The translations under genes were made by a program, and so were the position numbers. From the NCBI GenBank assembly GCA_031373545.1, contig JANMMT010000121.1:1-26467 (forward strand): DNA of 26,467 bases. Reading direction: 5' to 3'. Numbering within the stretch: the stretch's first letter is position 1; every line of letters starts with the position of its first letter. This DNA is from JADCCX01 sp031373545. GTDB lineage: Bacteria > Pseudomonadota > Alphaproteobacteria > Rhizobiales > Beijerinckiaceae. The notes under the pieces were generated by a model. That model did not search any database. It was not told the origin of the DNA and saw only the letters and a program-made list of their open reading frames with translations. This document shows positions 6,639 through 14,340 of the stretch, one piece after another.

Positions 6639-7274
6639 ATGAGCGCTCCTGATCAATGGCGTCACAGGCTGATTCTGGCCTCCGGATCGCCCCGCCGTCT
6701 GGCGTTGCTGCAGCAGGCCGGTGTCGAGCCCGAGCATGTGCTGCCTGCCGAAATCGACGAGACACCGCGCCGGGCGGAAGCCCCGCGCCTTCTCGCCGCG
6801 CGCCTGTCCCGCGAAAAGGCCGAGGCTGCGCTGCGCGTTGCCCACAAAAGCGCGGATCTCGCGGGAAGTTTCATTCTCGCGGCGGATACAGTGGTGGCTG
6901 TCGGGCGGCGCATTCTGCCTAAAACAGAACTGATCGATGAGGCGGCAGCTTGCCTGCGCCTGCTGTCCGGGCGTTCACACAAGGTGTTCACGGGTTTGGC
7001 CGTGGTCAGTCCCAAGGGCGGGATTCGCGGACGCGTGGTGGAAAGCCGTGTGCGGTTCAAGCGCCTTTCCAAGGAAGAGATCGACGCCTACCTGGCTTCC
7101 GGAGAGTGGCGGGGCAAGGCGGGGGGCTACGCCATCCAGGGCATCGCGGGCGCATTCGTGGTCAAGCTGGTGGGATCGTACACCAATGTGGTGGGGCTGC
7201 CGCTTTACGAAACAATGGCCATGCTGCAAGGCGAGGGCTACCCCGTGCGGCTCAACTGGCTGAACAGGGCGTAG
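6639..7274 (+). CDS. maf: Maf/YhdE-like nucleoside triphosphate pyrophosphatase
   Basis: This 211-residue Maf family protein hydrolyses non-canonical or specific nucleoside triphosphates to the monophosphate and pyrophosphate in the cytoplasm. The substrate loop is LASGSPRRLALL (about 13-24), the acidic catalytic strand is ILAADTVVAVG (about 78-88), and the later motifs are SGRSHKVFTGLAVV and GGYAIQGIAGAF, where the QG and Q/G residues line the active site. The C-terminal GLPLYET is family-typical. The subtype (dTTP/UTP versus m7GTP) is not assigned. No strong ribosome site is seen. The yacG start follows the stop by 4 nt. Confidence 0.93.
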   Translation: MSAPDQWRHRLILASGSPRRLALLQQAGVEPEHVLPAEIDETPRRAEAPRLLAARLSREKAEAALRVAHKSADLAGSFILAADTVVAVGRRILPKTELIDEAAACLRLLSGRSHKVFTGLAVVSPKGGIRGRVVESRVRFKRLSKEEIDAYLASGEWRGKAGGYAIQGIAGAFVVKLVGSYTNVVGLPLYETMAMLQGEGYPVRLNWLNRA

Positions 7275-7278
7275 TGCC

Positions 7279-7497
7279 ATGATCGACGACAAGGCCCCGC
7301 CCGCCAACGACAATCTCGCCGCCGCCAAGGCGCAGGAGACCTCGGCAAAACCCTGCCCGGTGTGCGGCAAGCCGCATCTCGCGCGCTTCAAGCCGTTCTG
7401 CTCCAAACGCTGCGCGGATGTCGACTTGCACCGCTGGCTCAGTGGCTCCTACGCCATTCCGGTGGTGGAAGACGAGCCTTCCCCCGATGAGTCGTGA
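7279..7497 (+). CDS. yacG: DNA gyrase inhibitor YacG, zinc-binding
   Basis: This 72-residue protein has the YacG four-cysteine zinc site: C26-P-V-C29 and C41-S-K-R-C45, followed by the diagnostic ADVDLHRWLSGSYAIP. The E. coli homologue binds GyrB and inhibits gyrase. The N-terminal 22 residues are an unstructured, Asp/Ala-rich extension and the tail is acidic (EDEPSPDES). It starts 4 nt after maf, so the two are surely co-transcribed. Confidence 0.95.
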   Translation: MIDDKAPPANDNLAAAKAQETSAKPCPVCGKPHLARFKPFCSKRCADVDLHRWLSGSYAIPVVEDEPSPDES

Positions 7498-7523
7498 ACT
7501 GGGCGAAGCCGCCAGTTGCCCGG

Positions 7524-7579
7524 CTCATTTTTCCAGCCTCATTTTTCCAGCCTCATTTTTCCCGTCTTATTTTTCCCGC
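7524..7579. repeat. Four tandem copies of a 14-nt unit downstream of yacG
   Basis: CTCATTTTTCCAGC occurs at 7524-7537 and 7538-7551. The related CTCATTTTTCCCGT follows at 7552-7565 and CTTATTTTTCCCGC at 7566-7579. The array starts 27 nt after the yacG stop. Each unit gives a T5 run on the plus strand but no strong stem, so it is not a classical terminator. It may be a slippage-derived minisatellite. Confidence 0.85.
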
Positions 7580-7599
7580 CGCGTGACGCAACCAACGGG

Positions 7600-7628
7600 T
7601 GGACAGCGCTGGGGCTTGCCATTATACC
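7600..7628 (+). promoter_or_regulatory. Likely sigma-70-type promoter of tRNA-Phe
   Basis: TGGACA (7600-7605), a 17-nt spacer and TATACC (7623-7628) resemble -35 and -10 boxes. They would start RNA near 7635, about 30 nt before the mature tRNA-Phe. This is assigned from sequence resemblance and position only. Confidence 0.45.
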
Positions 7629-7666
7629 CCGCCCGTCCGTACGGTGGTGAAAATCTCCGTGCCGGA

Positions 7667-7742
7667 GCCCAGATAGCTCAGTTGGTAGAGCATGCGACTG
7701 AAAATCGCAGTGTCGCTGGTTCGATTCCAGCTCTGGGCACCA
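7667..7742 (+). tRNA. tRNA-Phe (anticodon GAA)
   Basis: This is a 76-nt cloverleaf with encoded CCA. The acceptor stem GCCCAGA (7667-7673) pairs with TCTGGGC (7732-7738), discriminator A is at 7739 and CCA at 7740-7742. The anticodon arm is TGCGA-CTGAAAA-TCGCA, giving anticodon GAA. The T arm is GCTGG-TTCGATT-CCAGC and the D arm is GCTC/GAGC. A T4 run lies about 10 nt downstream. Confidence 0.97.
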
Positions 7743-7785
7743 CTTCTCCTGCTTTTATCATCGCTTCGCTTGTGAGGGTTGTGCC

Positions 7786-8202
7786 GTGAAAGACACTTTG
7801 CGCATCACCGCCGGCGACTATCAATTCCTGGCCCGGCTGGAGCTGAAGAACGCGCCCAAGACTTGCGCGGCGTTCATCTCCCGGTTGCCGTTCATCAGCG
7901 AATGCGTGCATGTGCGCTGGAGTGGTGAAGCGGTCTGGATGCCCCTTGGCGCATATTCCTTTGGCGTGGACTACGAGAATCACACCAGCTTTCCTGCACC
8001 CGGCCAGTTCATTCTGTATCCCGGTGGCATCAGCGAGACGGAAATCCTGTTGGCTTACGGCGGCGTTCGTTTTGCCAGCAAGGTGGGTCAACTGGCGGGC
8101 AACCATTTCCTGACCATCACCGAGGGGCAGGACCATGTCTACGACCTCGGCCGCGCAACACTCATGAAGGGCGCGCAGAAAATCGTCTTCGACTGGGCTT
8201 GA
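7786..8202 (+). CDS. DUF3830 family protein (cyclophilin-like fold)
   Basis: This 138-residue protein begins with a GTG preceded by GAGGG at 7-nt spacing. The recognisable DUF3830 pattern is TCAAFISRLPF, ARWSGEA-like VRWSGEAVWMPLG, ENHTSFPAPGQF, LYPGGISETEILLAYGG and FASKVGQLAGNHFLTI. DUF3830 proteins have a cyclophilin-like barrel but no established activity. They often lie beside ABC transporters or amidohydrolases. Here the gene precedes an ABC ATPase by 35 nt and follows tRNA-Phe by 43 nt. No signal peptide is seen, so a cytoplasmic protein is expected. Its function is unknown. Confidence 0.8.
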   Translation: MKDTLRITAGDYQFLARLELKNAPKTCAAFISRLPFISECVHVRWSGEAVWMPLGAYSFGVDYENHTSFPAPGQFILYPGGISETEILLAYGGVRFASKVGQLAGNHFLTITEGQDHVYDLGRATLMKGAQKIVFDWA

Positions 8203-8237
8203 TCTGCTCGGCGCAGATCGCGCTATAACACCTGCCG

Positions 8238-9224
8238 ATGAGCGCTGCTGATCCTTCCTTCGTGCGGTTTGTCGCCGTTTCCAAATCCTTCGGACCTGTG
8301 CGCGCCGTTCAAGACGTGACGCTGGATATCGCGCAGGGAGAGTTTTTTTCACTCCTCGGCCCTTCGGGCTGCGGCAAGACCACGCTGATGCGCCTGCTGG
8401 CGGGCTTCGAGATGCCTGGAGCGGGCACCATCACCATCGACGGTGCGGACATGGCGAGATGTCCGCCCCATGCGCGCCCGGTGAACATGATGTTCCAGAG
8501 CTACGCGCTGTTTCCCCATCTGACGGTCGGCGACAACATTGCCTTTGGCCTGAAGCGCCAAGGGCTTGCGCGCGCTGCCATTGCGGCGCGGGTGGAAGAG
8601 ATGCTGCGTCTGGTGCAACTGGATGGGCTCGCCGCGCGCAAGCCGGATGCACTCTCGGGCGGGCAGAAGCAGCGTGTGGCGCTGGCGCGGGCCTTGGCGC
8701 GCGGCCCCAAGGTGCTCTTGCTCGATGAGCCGCTGGCCGCACTCGACAAGAAGCTGCGCAAGGAAACGCAAGGCGAGTTGAAGCGCATTCAGCAGGAGAG
8801 TGGCGCGACCTTCATCGTCGTCACGCACGACCAGGAGGAGGCCATGGCGCTGTCGGATCGACTGGCCATCATGCAGGCCGGGCAGATCGAGCAGATCGGC
8901 ACGCCGCGGGCGGTTTACGCTGCGCCAGCCACGCGTTTTGTGGCGGAGTTCATGGGCGAGATGAACTGGCTGCCCACCGAGAACGGGCCTATCGGCGTTC
9001 GGCCGGAAAAGCTGATTGTGGAGATCAAGCCAACCGAGGGGGCCGATGTCTGGCTTTGCGCCACCGTGACTGACGTGCGCCATCTGGGCGCGCAGGTGTC
9101 TGTGCGGTTGAAAACCCAGCAAGGGCAAAGCCTGGACGCTCAATTGCCCACCTCATCGCTCATGGTCGGCGACGCCGTGCAGGTCGGCTACCGCCGCGCT
9201 GACGCGCATGTGCTGGAGGCCTGA
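8238..9224 (+). CDS. Polyamine/iron-type ABC transporter ATP-binding protein (PotA-like)
   Basis: This 328-residue ATPase is of the PotA/CUT-1-like group. Walker A is GPSGCGKTT (41-49), the Q-loop FQSYALFPHLTV is near 86-97, the signature LSGGQKQRV is at 139-147, Walker B is VLLLDEP (159-165), the D-loop is LAALD, and the switch is His197 in VVTHDQEEAM. A C-terminal TOBE regulatory domain follows from about residue 250 (IGVRPEKL and onward). There is no clear ribosome site. TATAAC at 8224-8229 and a hairpin (GATCTGC/GCAGATC, 8201-8219) sit just before the ATG, so a leaderless or weakly translated start is possible. The two permease genes follow directly, with a 3-nt gap. Spermidine/putrescine is the usual substrate class, but this is not proven here. 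Confidence 0.9.
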   Translation: MSAADPSFVRFVAVSKSFGPVRAVQDVTLDIAQGEFFSLLGPSGCGKTTLMRLLAGFEMPGAGTITIDGADMARCPPHARPVNMMFQSYALFPHLTVGDNIAFGLKRQGLARAAIAARVEEMLRLVQLDGLAARKPDALSGGQKQRVALARALARGPKVLLLDEPLAALDKKLRKETQGELKRIQQESGATFIVVTHDQEEAMALSDRLAIMQAGQIEQIGTPRAVYAAPATRFVAEFMGEMNWLPTENGPIGVRPEKLIVEIKPTEGADVWLCATVTDVRHLGAQVSVRLKTQQGQSLDAQLPTSSLMVGDAVQVGYRRADAHVLEA

Positions 9225-9227
9225 ATC

Positions 9228-10136
9228 ATGGGCCAGCGCTTCGACAAGGGCACGCGCTTCGACAAGGGTCGCGCCCTGATCATCGGTTTGCCTGCGTTGT
9301 GGCTCGGCCTGTTCTTCGCCCTGCCCATGCTGGTGATCCTGCGCATGAGCCTGTCGGACCCCGCCTCCGCCATGCCGCCTTATCGCCCGGTGCTGGACTG
9401 GTCAGCGGGTTGGGAGGGGCTCCTCGCCTACGTGCAGGCGCTTGATCTTGAAAACTACAGTACGGTCTTCACCGATGGGCTGTATCTTTCGGCGTTCCTG
9501 ACCTCGCTGCGCATCGCGCTGCTGGGAACTGTGCTCACGCTGCTGGTGGGCTATCCCTTGGCCTACGCTATGGCGCGCGCACCGCGGTCCTGGCGGCCCT
9601 TGCTGCTGGCACTGATCATTCTGCCGTTCTGGACGAGCTTTCTGATCCGCGTCTATGCGTGGATAGCCATTCTGCGTTCCGAAGGCCTGCTCAACCAGAT
9701 GCTGCTGGGTCTGGGCGTGATTTCCGCGCCGCTCGAAATCCTCAACACCGAAATCGCGATCCAGATCGGCATTGTCTACTCTTACCTGCCCTTCATGGTG
9801 CTTCCACTTTACGCTGTGCTGGAAAAGCAGGATGCGAGCCTGGTGGAGGCGGCCTGTGATCTGGGCTCGCCGCGCTGGCAGGCCTTCTGGCTGGTGACGC
9901 TGCCGTTGTCCTGGCCCGGCATCATCGGCGGATGTCTCTTGGTGTTCATTCCGGTGATGGGGGAATTCATTATCCCCGATCTGCTGGGTGGTTCGGATAC
10001 GTTGATGCTGGGCCGCATGGTCTGGACGGAGTTCTTTTCCAACCGGGATTGGCCGCTCGCCTCCGCCATCGCCATGGTGCTGCTCGCTCTTGTCATGGTG
10101 CCCATCGTGCTGGCGCAGCGCAGGGGGGTGGCATGA
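9228..10136 (+). CDS. Polyamine-type ABC transporter permease, PotB-like
   Basis: This 302-residue inner-membrane subunit has six predicted hydrophobic segments and a long periplasmic loop after the first, as in PotB/PotH. The cytoplasmic EAA loop is VEAACDLGSPRWQAFWLVTLP (about 203-223), which contacts the ATPase. Other PotB-typical patches are LPFWTSFLIRVYAW and GEFIIPDLLGGSDTLMLG. The ATG follows GGAGG (in CTGGAGGCCTGAATC). The N-terminus carries an imperfect repeat (RFDKGTRFDKGR). It couples to the next permease through an ATGA overlap (10133-10136). Confidence 0.92.
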   Translation: MGQRFDKGTRFDKGRALIIGLPALWLGLFFALPMLVILRMSLSDPASAMPPYRPVLDWSAGWEGLLAYVQALDLENYSTVFTDGLYLSAFLTSLRIALLGTVLTLLVGYPLAYAMARAPRSWRPLLLALIILPFWTSFLIRVYAWIAILRSEGLLNQMLLGLGVISAPLEILNTEIAIQIGIVYSYLPFMVLPLYAVLEKQDASLVEAACDLGSPRWQAFWLVTLPLSWPGIIGGCLLVFIPVMGEFIIPDLLGGSDTLMLGRMVWTEFFSNRDWPLASAIAMVLLALVMVPIVLAQRRGVA

Positions 10137-10930
10137 TGGGCAATGGCCTGCAATTGAGTCGCATCAACATGGCCGCCCTGGTGCTTGGCCTTGCGTTTCT
10201 TTATCTGCCGATCCTCATCCTTGTGATCTATAGCTTCAACGCCTCGCGGCTTGTGACTGTGTGGGGCGGGTTCTCCACGCGTTGGTATGTCGGCCTTTTG
10301 GGCAATCAACCGCTGATGGACGCGGCCTGGACGTCGTTGAAGATCGGGCTACTATCGGCCACTGTGGCAACGGTCATAGGCACCAGCCTTGCGCTCGCTC
10401 TCACGCGCCTCGGGCGATTTCGTGGACGCAGAGCGCTCGCTTTTCTGGGCTTTGCGCCTCTGGTGATGCCGGAGATCATCACGGGTTTGGCGCTGTTGCT
10501 GCTGTTCATCGCGCTGGGTCTGGAGCGCGGATTCTGGACTGTCACCCTTGCGCATATCACCTTCACCGCCGCCTTTGTGTCCGTGGTGGTGCAGGCGCGC
10601 CTTGTCAGCTTCGATCGCGCGCTGGAGGAGGCGGCACAGGATCTGGGCTGCACGCCGCTGGGTGCCTTCTGGCGCGTCACCTTGCCCATCATTCTCCCGG
10701 CGGTGCTGGCGGGGTGGATGCTGGCGTTCACGCTTTCGCTGGATGATCTCGTGATCGCCAGCTTCACGTCCGGGCCGGGCGCGACCACGCTGCCCATGCG
10801 GATTTACAGCCAGGTGAGACTGGGCGTCACGCCGGAAATCAATGCTATTTCCACGCTGCTGATCGGCCTGGTGACCCTTACGGTGCTGGCTGTCACCTGG
10901 GCCATGAAGCGTGATTTTTCAAAGGCTTGA
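10133..10930 (+). CDS. Polyamine-type ABC transporter permease, PotC-like
   Basis: This 265-residue second permease of the importer begins at the ATG overlapping the PotB stop (ATGATG; the start could be 10133 or 10136). The opening hydrophobic segment is AALVLGLAFLYLPILILVIYSFNASR, which is PotC-typical. FAPLVMPEIITGLALLLLF and the EAA loop LEEAAQDLGCTPLGAFWRVTLP follow, then SLDDLVIASFTSGPGATTLPMRIYSQVR, a signature of PotC/PotI proteins. A longer in-frame reading from 9932 is only a shadow of PotB. The operon ends here with no periplasmic binding-protein gene. The next gene is convergent, and the 135-nt gap holds only small stems (CTGAC/GTCAG at 10974-10988). Confidence 0.92.
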   Translation: MMGNGLQLSRINMAALVLGLAFLYLPILILVIYSFNASRLVTVWGGFSTRWYVGLLGNQPLMDAAWTSLKIGLLSATVATVIGTSLALALTRLGRFRGRRALAFLGFAPLVMPEIITGLALLLLFIALGLERGFWTVTLAHITFTAAFVSVVVQARLVSFDRALEEAAQDLGCTPLGAFWRVTLPIILPAVLAGWMLAFTLSLDDLVIASFTSGPGATTLPMRIYSQVRLGVTPEINAISTLLIGLVTLTVLAVTWAMKRDFSKA

Positions 10931-11065
10931 CCAAGCTGGCGTGCGCAAGGCCCTAAGTTGGCATATCATCCACCTGACTTAGCGTCAGAAGCCGTTGAAT
11001 CAGAATATCAACCACAAAAGAGCACGATTTTTCAACAGCTTGCCCGAAAAATCCGAAATTTGTTC

Positions 11066-12826
11066 TCAACTGCGTCCGCCGCGCGGGCGAAGGTCGGGTG
11101 AGAGGCTTGGCCGCGACCAGGGCCCTTCCGCACGCAGCGTAAAGTTACCGCCGCGGAGCTCCGCACCATCGGCCGCTCTCAGGCGTGCCATGACATCAAG
11201 CGTGCGCGCGCCCAAATCGATGTGGCCCGTCAAGGGGACACGCATCAGCGGGCCGGACAACTGGCTGTCCGACAGGTGTCCAATGCCGGTCTTGATGCTG
11301 ATCTGCGCCGCCAGGCTCTGGAAGCGCGTGCGTCCTTCGAGCACCAGCGGGCCGGATGCTGCGCCCCGTTCAATGCGGGCAAGCAGCCTTTCGAGGTCGG
11401 CACCGGCGATCTCACCATCGCGCACCACGAAGGCGGCACGTCCATCGAGTTGACGCACCAGAGCGGCCACGGTCGCGCCGGTGCTTTCCATGGAGAAATT
11501 CCCGTTGGCGGTCCCGCGCAAGCGGTCGAACCCCAATGGAGCCAGAACGCTTGCCGTCTCAATCCGATCAAGCGTGCCCGAAGTCCGGACGTCCAACTGG
11601 TCGCCCACGCGGCTGACACCCATGCGCGCCTTTATCGATCCGCGCCCGATCCGTCCATCGCTGAGCATCGCTTCCATGCGCCCGGCCCCCAGATGAACCG
11701 AGACGGCGGCCTGCTCGATTGTCAATGCCCCCAGGAACAGCCGGCGGGCGGAGAGGCGCAGGTCGATGCGTCCTGCCTCCAGCCACGCCGTGGGCAGCGG
11801 CTGCGAGCTCCAGCCGCCGCTGGTATCGGTCATGGAGGCCGCCGCGGCAGGAAGCAGCCCTGGGATATCCAGCCTGTCGACATCAAGCGTCGCGGAGACA
11901 TGCGGCAGACCGGCGGCGAGGGTGAATGCGACGGAGCCCGCGAGCATCTGCTCGTCGCGCGCAATCGTGGCGTTCTGGATCTGCAGCAGCGCGCCCATCA
12001 CACGGGCGTCACCGGCAAGGGCCGTGCCACCCAGAAGCGTGATCATGGCCGGCACGGACCCCAGTTTTTCCTGCCAGAGCGCAGCCGGAGCGATGCGCAA
12101 GCGAATCTGCCCCTCTGCATCGAGCGTGCGCGGGCCTAGCAGCATGCCGCTGAAAGCCAGATCTCCCAATTCCGATTGCAGGCGCCAACTCACCGGGCGA
12201 CGAGAAGCAGCCCCGTTCCGGCCGAACTCGGCGGAAAGGTTCAACGGCACGCGCCGGTATTCGCCGAAGGCCACCACCCGGAAATCGGAGGTCGCCACGT
12301 CGCTTGCCATGAGGTGAAGGCCGCGCACCACCGGTTCGCCGTCAGCAATCACCGAGCCATTGTGCACGCGGACGGTCTTGAGCCGCCCGCCGCTTTCCGT
12401 TCTGAGCACCTTGAACAGCGTGCTGGTTACGGCTTCGGTGTCGCCTGAACGGTCGGATGAGGGGAGATACACGACCGGATCGCGCAGGCCCAGCGATGTC
12501 ACGCGCGGCTCGCCCGTGAGCCAGGAAGCCAGGCTGATCCGCGCCTTGAGCAGCGGAACCGATGCGCGCTCGCCCGAACCATCCTTGCGGACAAGCTCCA
12601 GATTTGTGGCCAGAATGTTGGGCCAGGGCAGGGCGCTGAAGCTGGCGCTGTGGAGACTGGCAAGATTGTAGCCCGTCTCGTGCGCGATGGCCGCATCGAG
12701 GCGCTGGCGCATCGTCTCGGGCGCAACGGACCAGCGCAGGCTGCCAAGGACGCCAACCATGACGGCTGCGAGGGCAGCCAGCACGAGCAGGCGATTGCGG
12801 AAAGTGAGGGAGCGAAGCAGCTGCAT
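11066..12826 (-). CDS. AsmA-like family protein
   Basis: This 586-residue protein has one N-terminal membrane anchor (LLVLAALAAVMVGVLGSL, about 12-29) followed by a long periplasmic region rich in short beta-strands, as in AsmA/TamB-like bridge proteins. These are thought to carry phospholipid between the two membranes or to affect outer-membrane assembly. The conserved features are the early MRQRLDAAIAHETGYNLA, the late block SATLDVDRLDIPGLLP, and the C-terminal ending with LMRVPLTGHIDLGARTLDVMARLRA and NFTLRAEGPWSRPSLSPD, the classic AsmA tail. The ATG at 12826 lacks a strong ribosome site. It is divergent from scoA and convergent with the upstream permease operon. The specific role is unknown. 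Confidence 0.85.
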   Translation of the reverse strand: MQLLRSLTFRNRLLVLAALAAVMVGVLGSLRWSVAPETMRQRLDAAIAHETGYNLASLHSASFSALPWPNILATNLELVRKDGSGERASVPLLKARISLASWLTGEPRVTSLGLRDPVVYLPSSDRSGDTEAVTSTLFKVLRTESGGRLKTVRVHNGSVIADGEPVVRGLHLMASDVATSDFRVVAFGEYRRVPLNLSAEFGRNGAASRRPVSWRLQSELGDLAFSGMLLGPRTLDAEGQIRLRIAPAALWQEKLGSVPAMITLLGGTALAGDARVMGALLQIQNATIARDEQMLAGSVAFTLAAGLPHVSATLDVDRLDIPGLLPAAAASMTDTSGGWSSQPLPTAWLEAGRIDLRLSARRLFLGALTIEQAAVSVHLGAGRMEAMLSDGRIGRGSIKARMGVSRVGDQLDVRTSGTLDRIETASVLAPLGFDRLRGTANGNFSMESTGATVAALVRQLDGRAAFVVRDGEIAGADLERLLARIERGAASGPLVLEGRTRFQSLAAQISIKTGIGHLSDSQLSGPLMRVPLTGHIDLGARTLDVMARLRAADGAELRGGNFTLRAEGPWSRPSLSPDLRPRGGRS

Positions 12827-12894
12827 TCACGCTACATTAAACGATGTTAAAGGCCAGCGAAAGGCGCGCGCGCACGCAAGCCGGGTTCTTCCAC

Positions 12895-12922
12895 TGGACA
12901 CTTGCTGCTGGACACTTGCTGC
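12895..12922. repeat. Perfect tandem duplication of 14 nt upstream of scoA
   Basis: TGGACACTTGCTGC is present twice, back to back, at 12895-12908 and 12909-12922. It lies in the 150-nt divergent gap between the AsmA-like gene and scoA, 55-82 nt before the scoA start. It may be a slippage product or a repeated regulator site. Confidence 0.85.
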
Positions 12923-12976
12923 GACGCAGTCTTGCGCCTATCCCAAGAACCTTCAAACGTCTGGAGCATGCGCCAA

Positions 12977-13681
12977 ATGAGCAAGGTTTACCCAACGGCC
13001 ACCGCGGCGCTTGCAGGCGTTCTGAAGGATGACATCACCATCATGTCGGGTGGATTTGGCCTCTGCGGCATCCCCGAAATTCTCATCGAGGCGGTGCGCG
13101 AGAATGGCGCCAAGGGACTGACCGTCATCTCCAACAATGCAGGGGTGGACGGGATTGGTCTGGGAATCCTCCTTGAGACCCGCCAGATTTCCAAGATGGT
13201 CTCATCGTACGTGGGGGAGAACAAGCTCTTCGCGGAGCAGTATCTGTCGGGGGCGCTGCAACTGGAATTCACGCCGCAAGGTACGCTGGCCGAGCGCATC
13301 CGCGCGGGAGGGGCCGGCATTCCGGCTTTCTTTACACGAACGGGCGTGGGTACGCTGGTGGCGGAAGGCAAGGATCTGCGCGACTTTGACGGCGAGACCT
13401 ATGTGATGGAGCGCGGCCTCAAGGCCGACCTCTCGCTCATACATGCGTGGAAGGCGGATACGGAGGGCAATCTCGTGTTTCGCAAGACCGCGCGCAATTT
13501 CAACCCGATGATGGCGACCGCAGGCAAGGTGACCGTCGTGCAGGTGGAACACCTGGTGCAGCCAGGCGAGATCAACCCCGACCACATTCATACACCCGGC
13601 GTGTATGTCGATCGCATCGTGCATGTGCCCAATCCCGTCAAGCGCATCGAGCAGCGCACCATTCGTCAACCTGCAGCCTGA
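12977..13681 (+). CDS. scoA: 3-oxoacid (succinyl-CoA:acetoacetate) CoA-transferase subunit A
   Basis: This 234-residue alpha subunit of a family I CoA-transferase moves CoA from succinyl-CoA to acetoacetate (ketone body use). The signatures are MSGGFGLCGIPE (about 22-33), LTVISNNAGVDGIGLG, SSYVGENKLFAEQYLSG, PQGTLAERIRAGGAGIPAFFT, VGTLVAEGK, and RKTARNFNPMMATAGKVT. These agree with ScoA rather than PcaI, which differs in the GENK and GIPAFFT blocks. The start MSKVYPT at 12977 was chosen; GGAG at 12963-12966 is upstream. A longer in-frame reading to 12902 runs through the 14-nt duplication and is unlikely. scoB follows after 13 nt. Confidence 0.93.
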   Translation: MSKVYPTATAALAGVLKDDITIMSGGFGLCGIPEILIEAVRENGAKGLTVISNNAGVDGIGLGILLETRQISKMVSSYVGENKLFAEQYLSGALQLEFTPQGTLAERIRAGGAGIPAFFTRTGVGTLVAEGKDLRDFDGETYVMERGLKADLSLIHAWKADTEGNLVFRKTARNFNPMMATAGKVTVVQVEHLVQPGEINPDHIHTPGVYVDRIVHVPNPVKRIEQRTIRQPAA

Positions 13682-13694
13682 GAGGAACCCCGCC

Positions 13695-14339
13695 ATGGCA
13701 TGGACCCGTGATCAGATGGCCGCCCGCGCCGCCCGCGAATTGCAGGACGGTTTTTACGTCAACCTCGGCATCGGCATCCCGACGCTGGTGTCCAACTACA
13801 TCCCCGATGGCATGAACGTGCAGTTGCAGAGCGAAAATGGCATGCTCGGCATGGGGCCATTCCCCTATGACAACGAAGTGGACGCGGACCTGATCAATGC
13901 CGGCAAGCAGACGATCACGGAACTGCCGACGACAAGCTTCTTTTCCTCTGCCGACAGCTTTGCCATGATCCGTGGGGGGCACATCGATCTGTCGATTCTG
14001 GGCGCGATGCAGGTGGCGGGCAACGGCGATCTGGCGAACTGGATGATCCCCGGCAAGATGGTGAAGGGCATGGGCGGCGCCATGGACCTCGTGGCGGGCG
14101 TCAAACGTGTCGTCGTGGTTATGGAGCATGAGGCCAAGGGCGAATCAAAGCTGCTGCCTGCATGCAACCTCCCGCTGACAGGCGCGCGTGTCGTCGACAT
14201 GGTGATCACGGATCTGGCGGTGTTTTCCATCGACAAGAAGGGTGATGGCGGCATGACTCTCATCGAATTGGCGGACGGCGTGACGCTGGACGAGGTGAAA
14301 GCCAAGACGGCGGCGCATTACAACGTCGCGCTGCACTGA
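13695..14339 (+). CDS. scoB: 3-oxoacid CoA-transferase subunit B
   Basis: This 214-residue beta subunit carries the catalytic glutamate: QLQSENGMLGMGP places E47 in the family SENG motif, where a glutamyl-CoA thioester forms. Other hallmarks are VNLGIGIPTLVSNYIP, FFSSADSFAMIRGGHIDLSILGAMQV, LANWMIPGKMVKGMGGAMDLV and GARVVDMVITDLAVF. The ATG at 13695 follows AGAGGAA. It ends one base before the stop of the convergent permease gene (14341), an exceptionally tight tail-to-tail junction. Confidence 0.95.
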   Translation: MAWTRDQMAARAARELQDGFYVNLGIGIPTLVSNYIPDGMNVQLQSENGMLGMGPFPYDNEVDADLINAGKQTITELPTTSFFSSADSFAMIRGGHIDLSILGAMQVAGNGDLANWMIPGKMVKGMGGAMDLVAGVKRVVVVMEHEAKGESKLLPACNLPLTGARVVDMVITDLAVFSIDKKGDGGMTLIELADGVTLDEVKAKTAAHYNVALH

Positions 14340-14340
14340 C

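Noticed and set aside
7524..7579. CRISPR-like repeats
   Set aside because: The units are 14 nt, contiguous and without spacers, and no cas genes are present. It is a simple tandem repeat.
8199..8229. TTGATC ... TATAAC as a promoter for a leaderless ATPase gene
   Set aside because: The spacing is 19 nt and the -35 is poor. It is mentioned in the gene entry but not called as a promoter.
12837..12850. TTAA-N6-TTAA near the AsmA-like gene start as a second CtrA site
   Set aside because: The spacing is six, not seven, and it sits only 11 nt from the start codon. This is likely chance.
12977..14339. scoAB as pcaIJ (3-oxoadipate CoA-transferase), given pcaGH nearby
   Set aside because: The alpha subunit has the SSYVGENK and GGAGIPAFFTRTGVGT blocks typical of the acetoacetate enzyme; PcaI differs there. 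The genes are also 10 kb from pcaGH.
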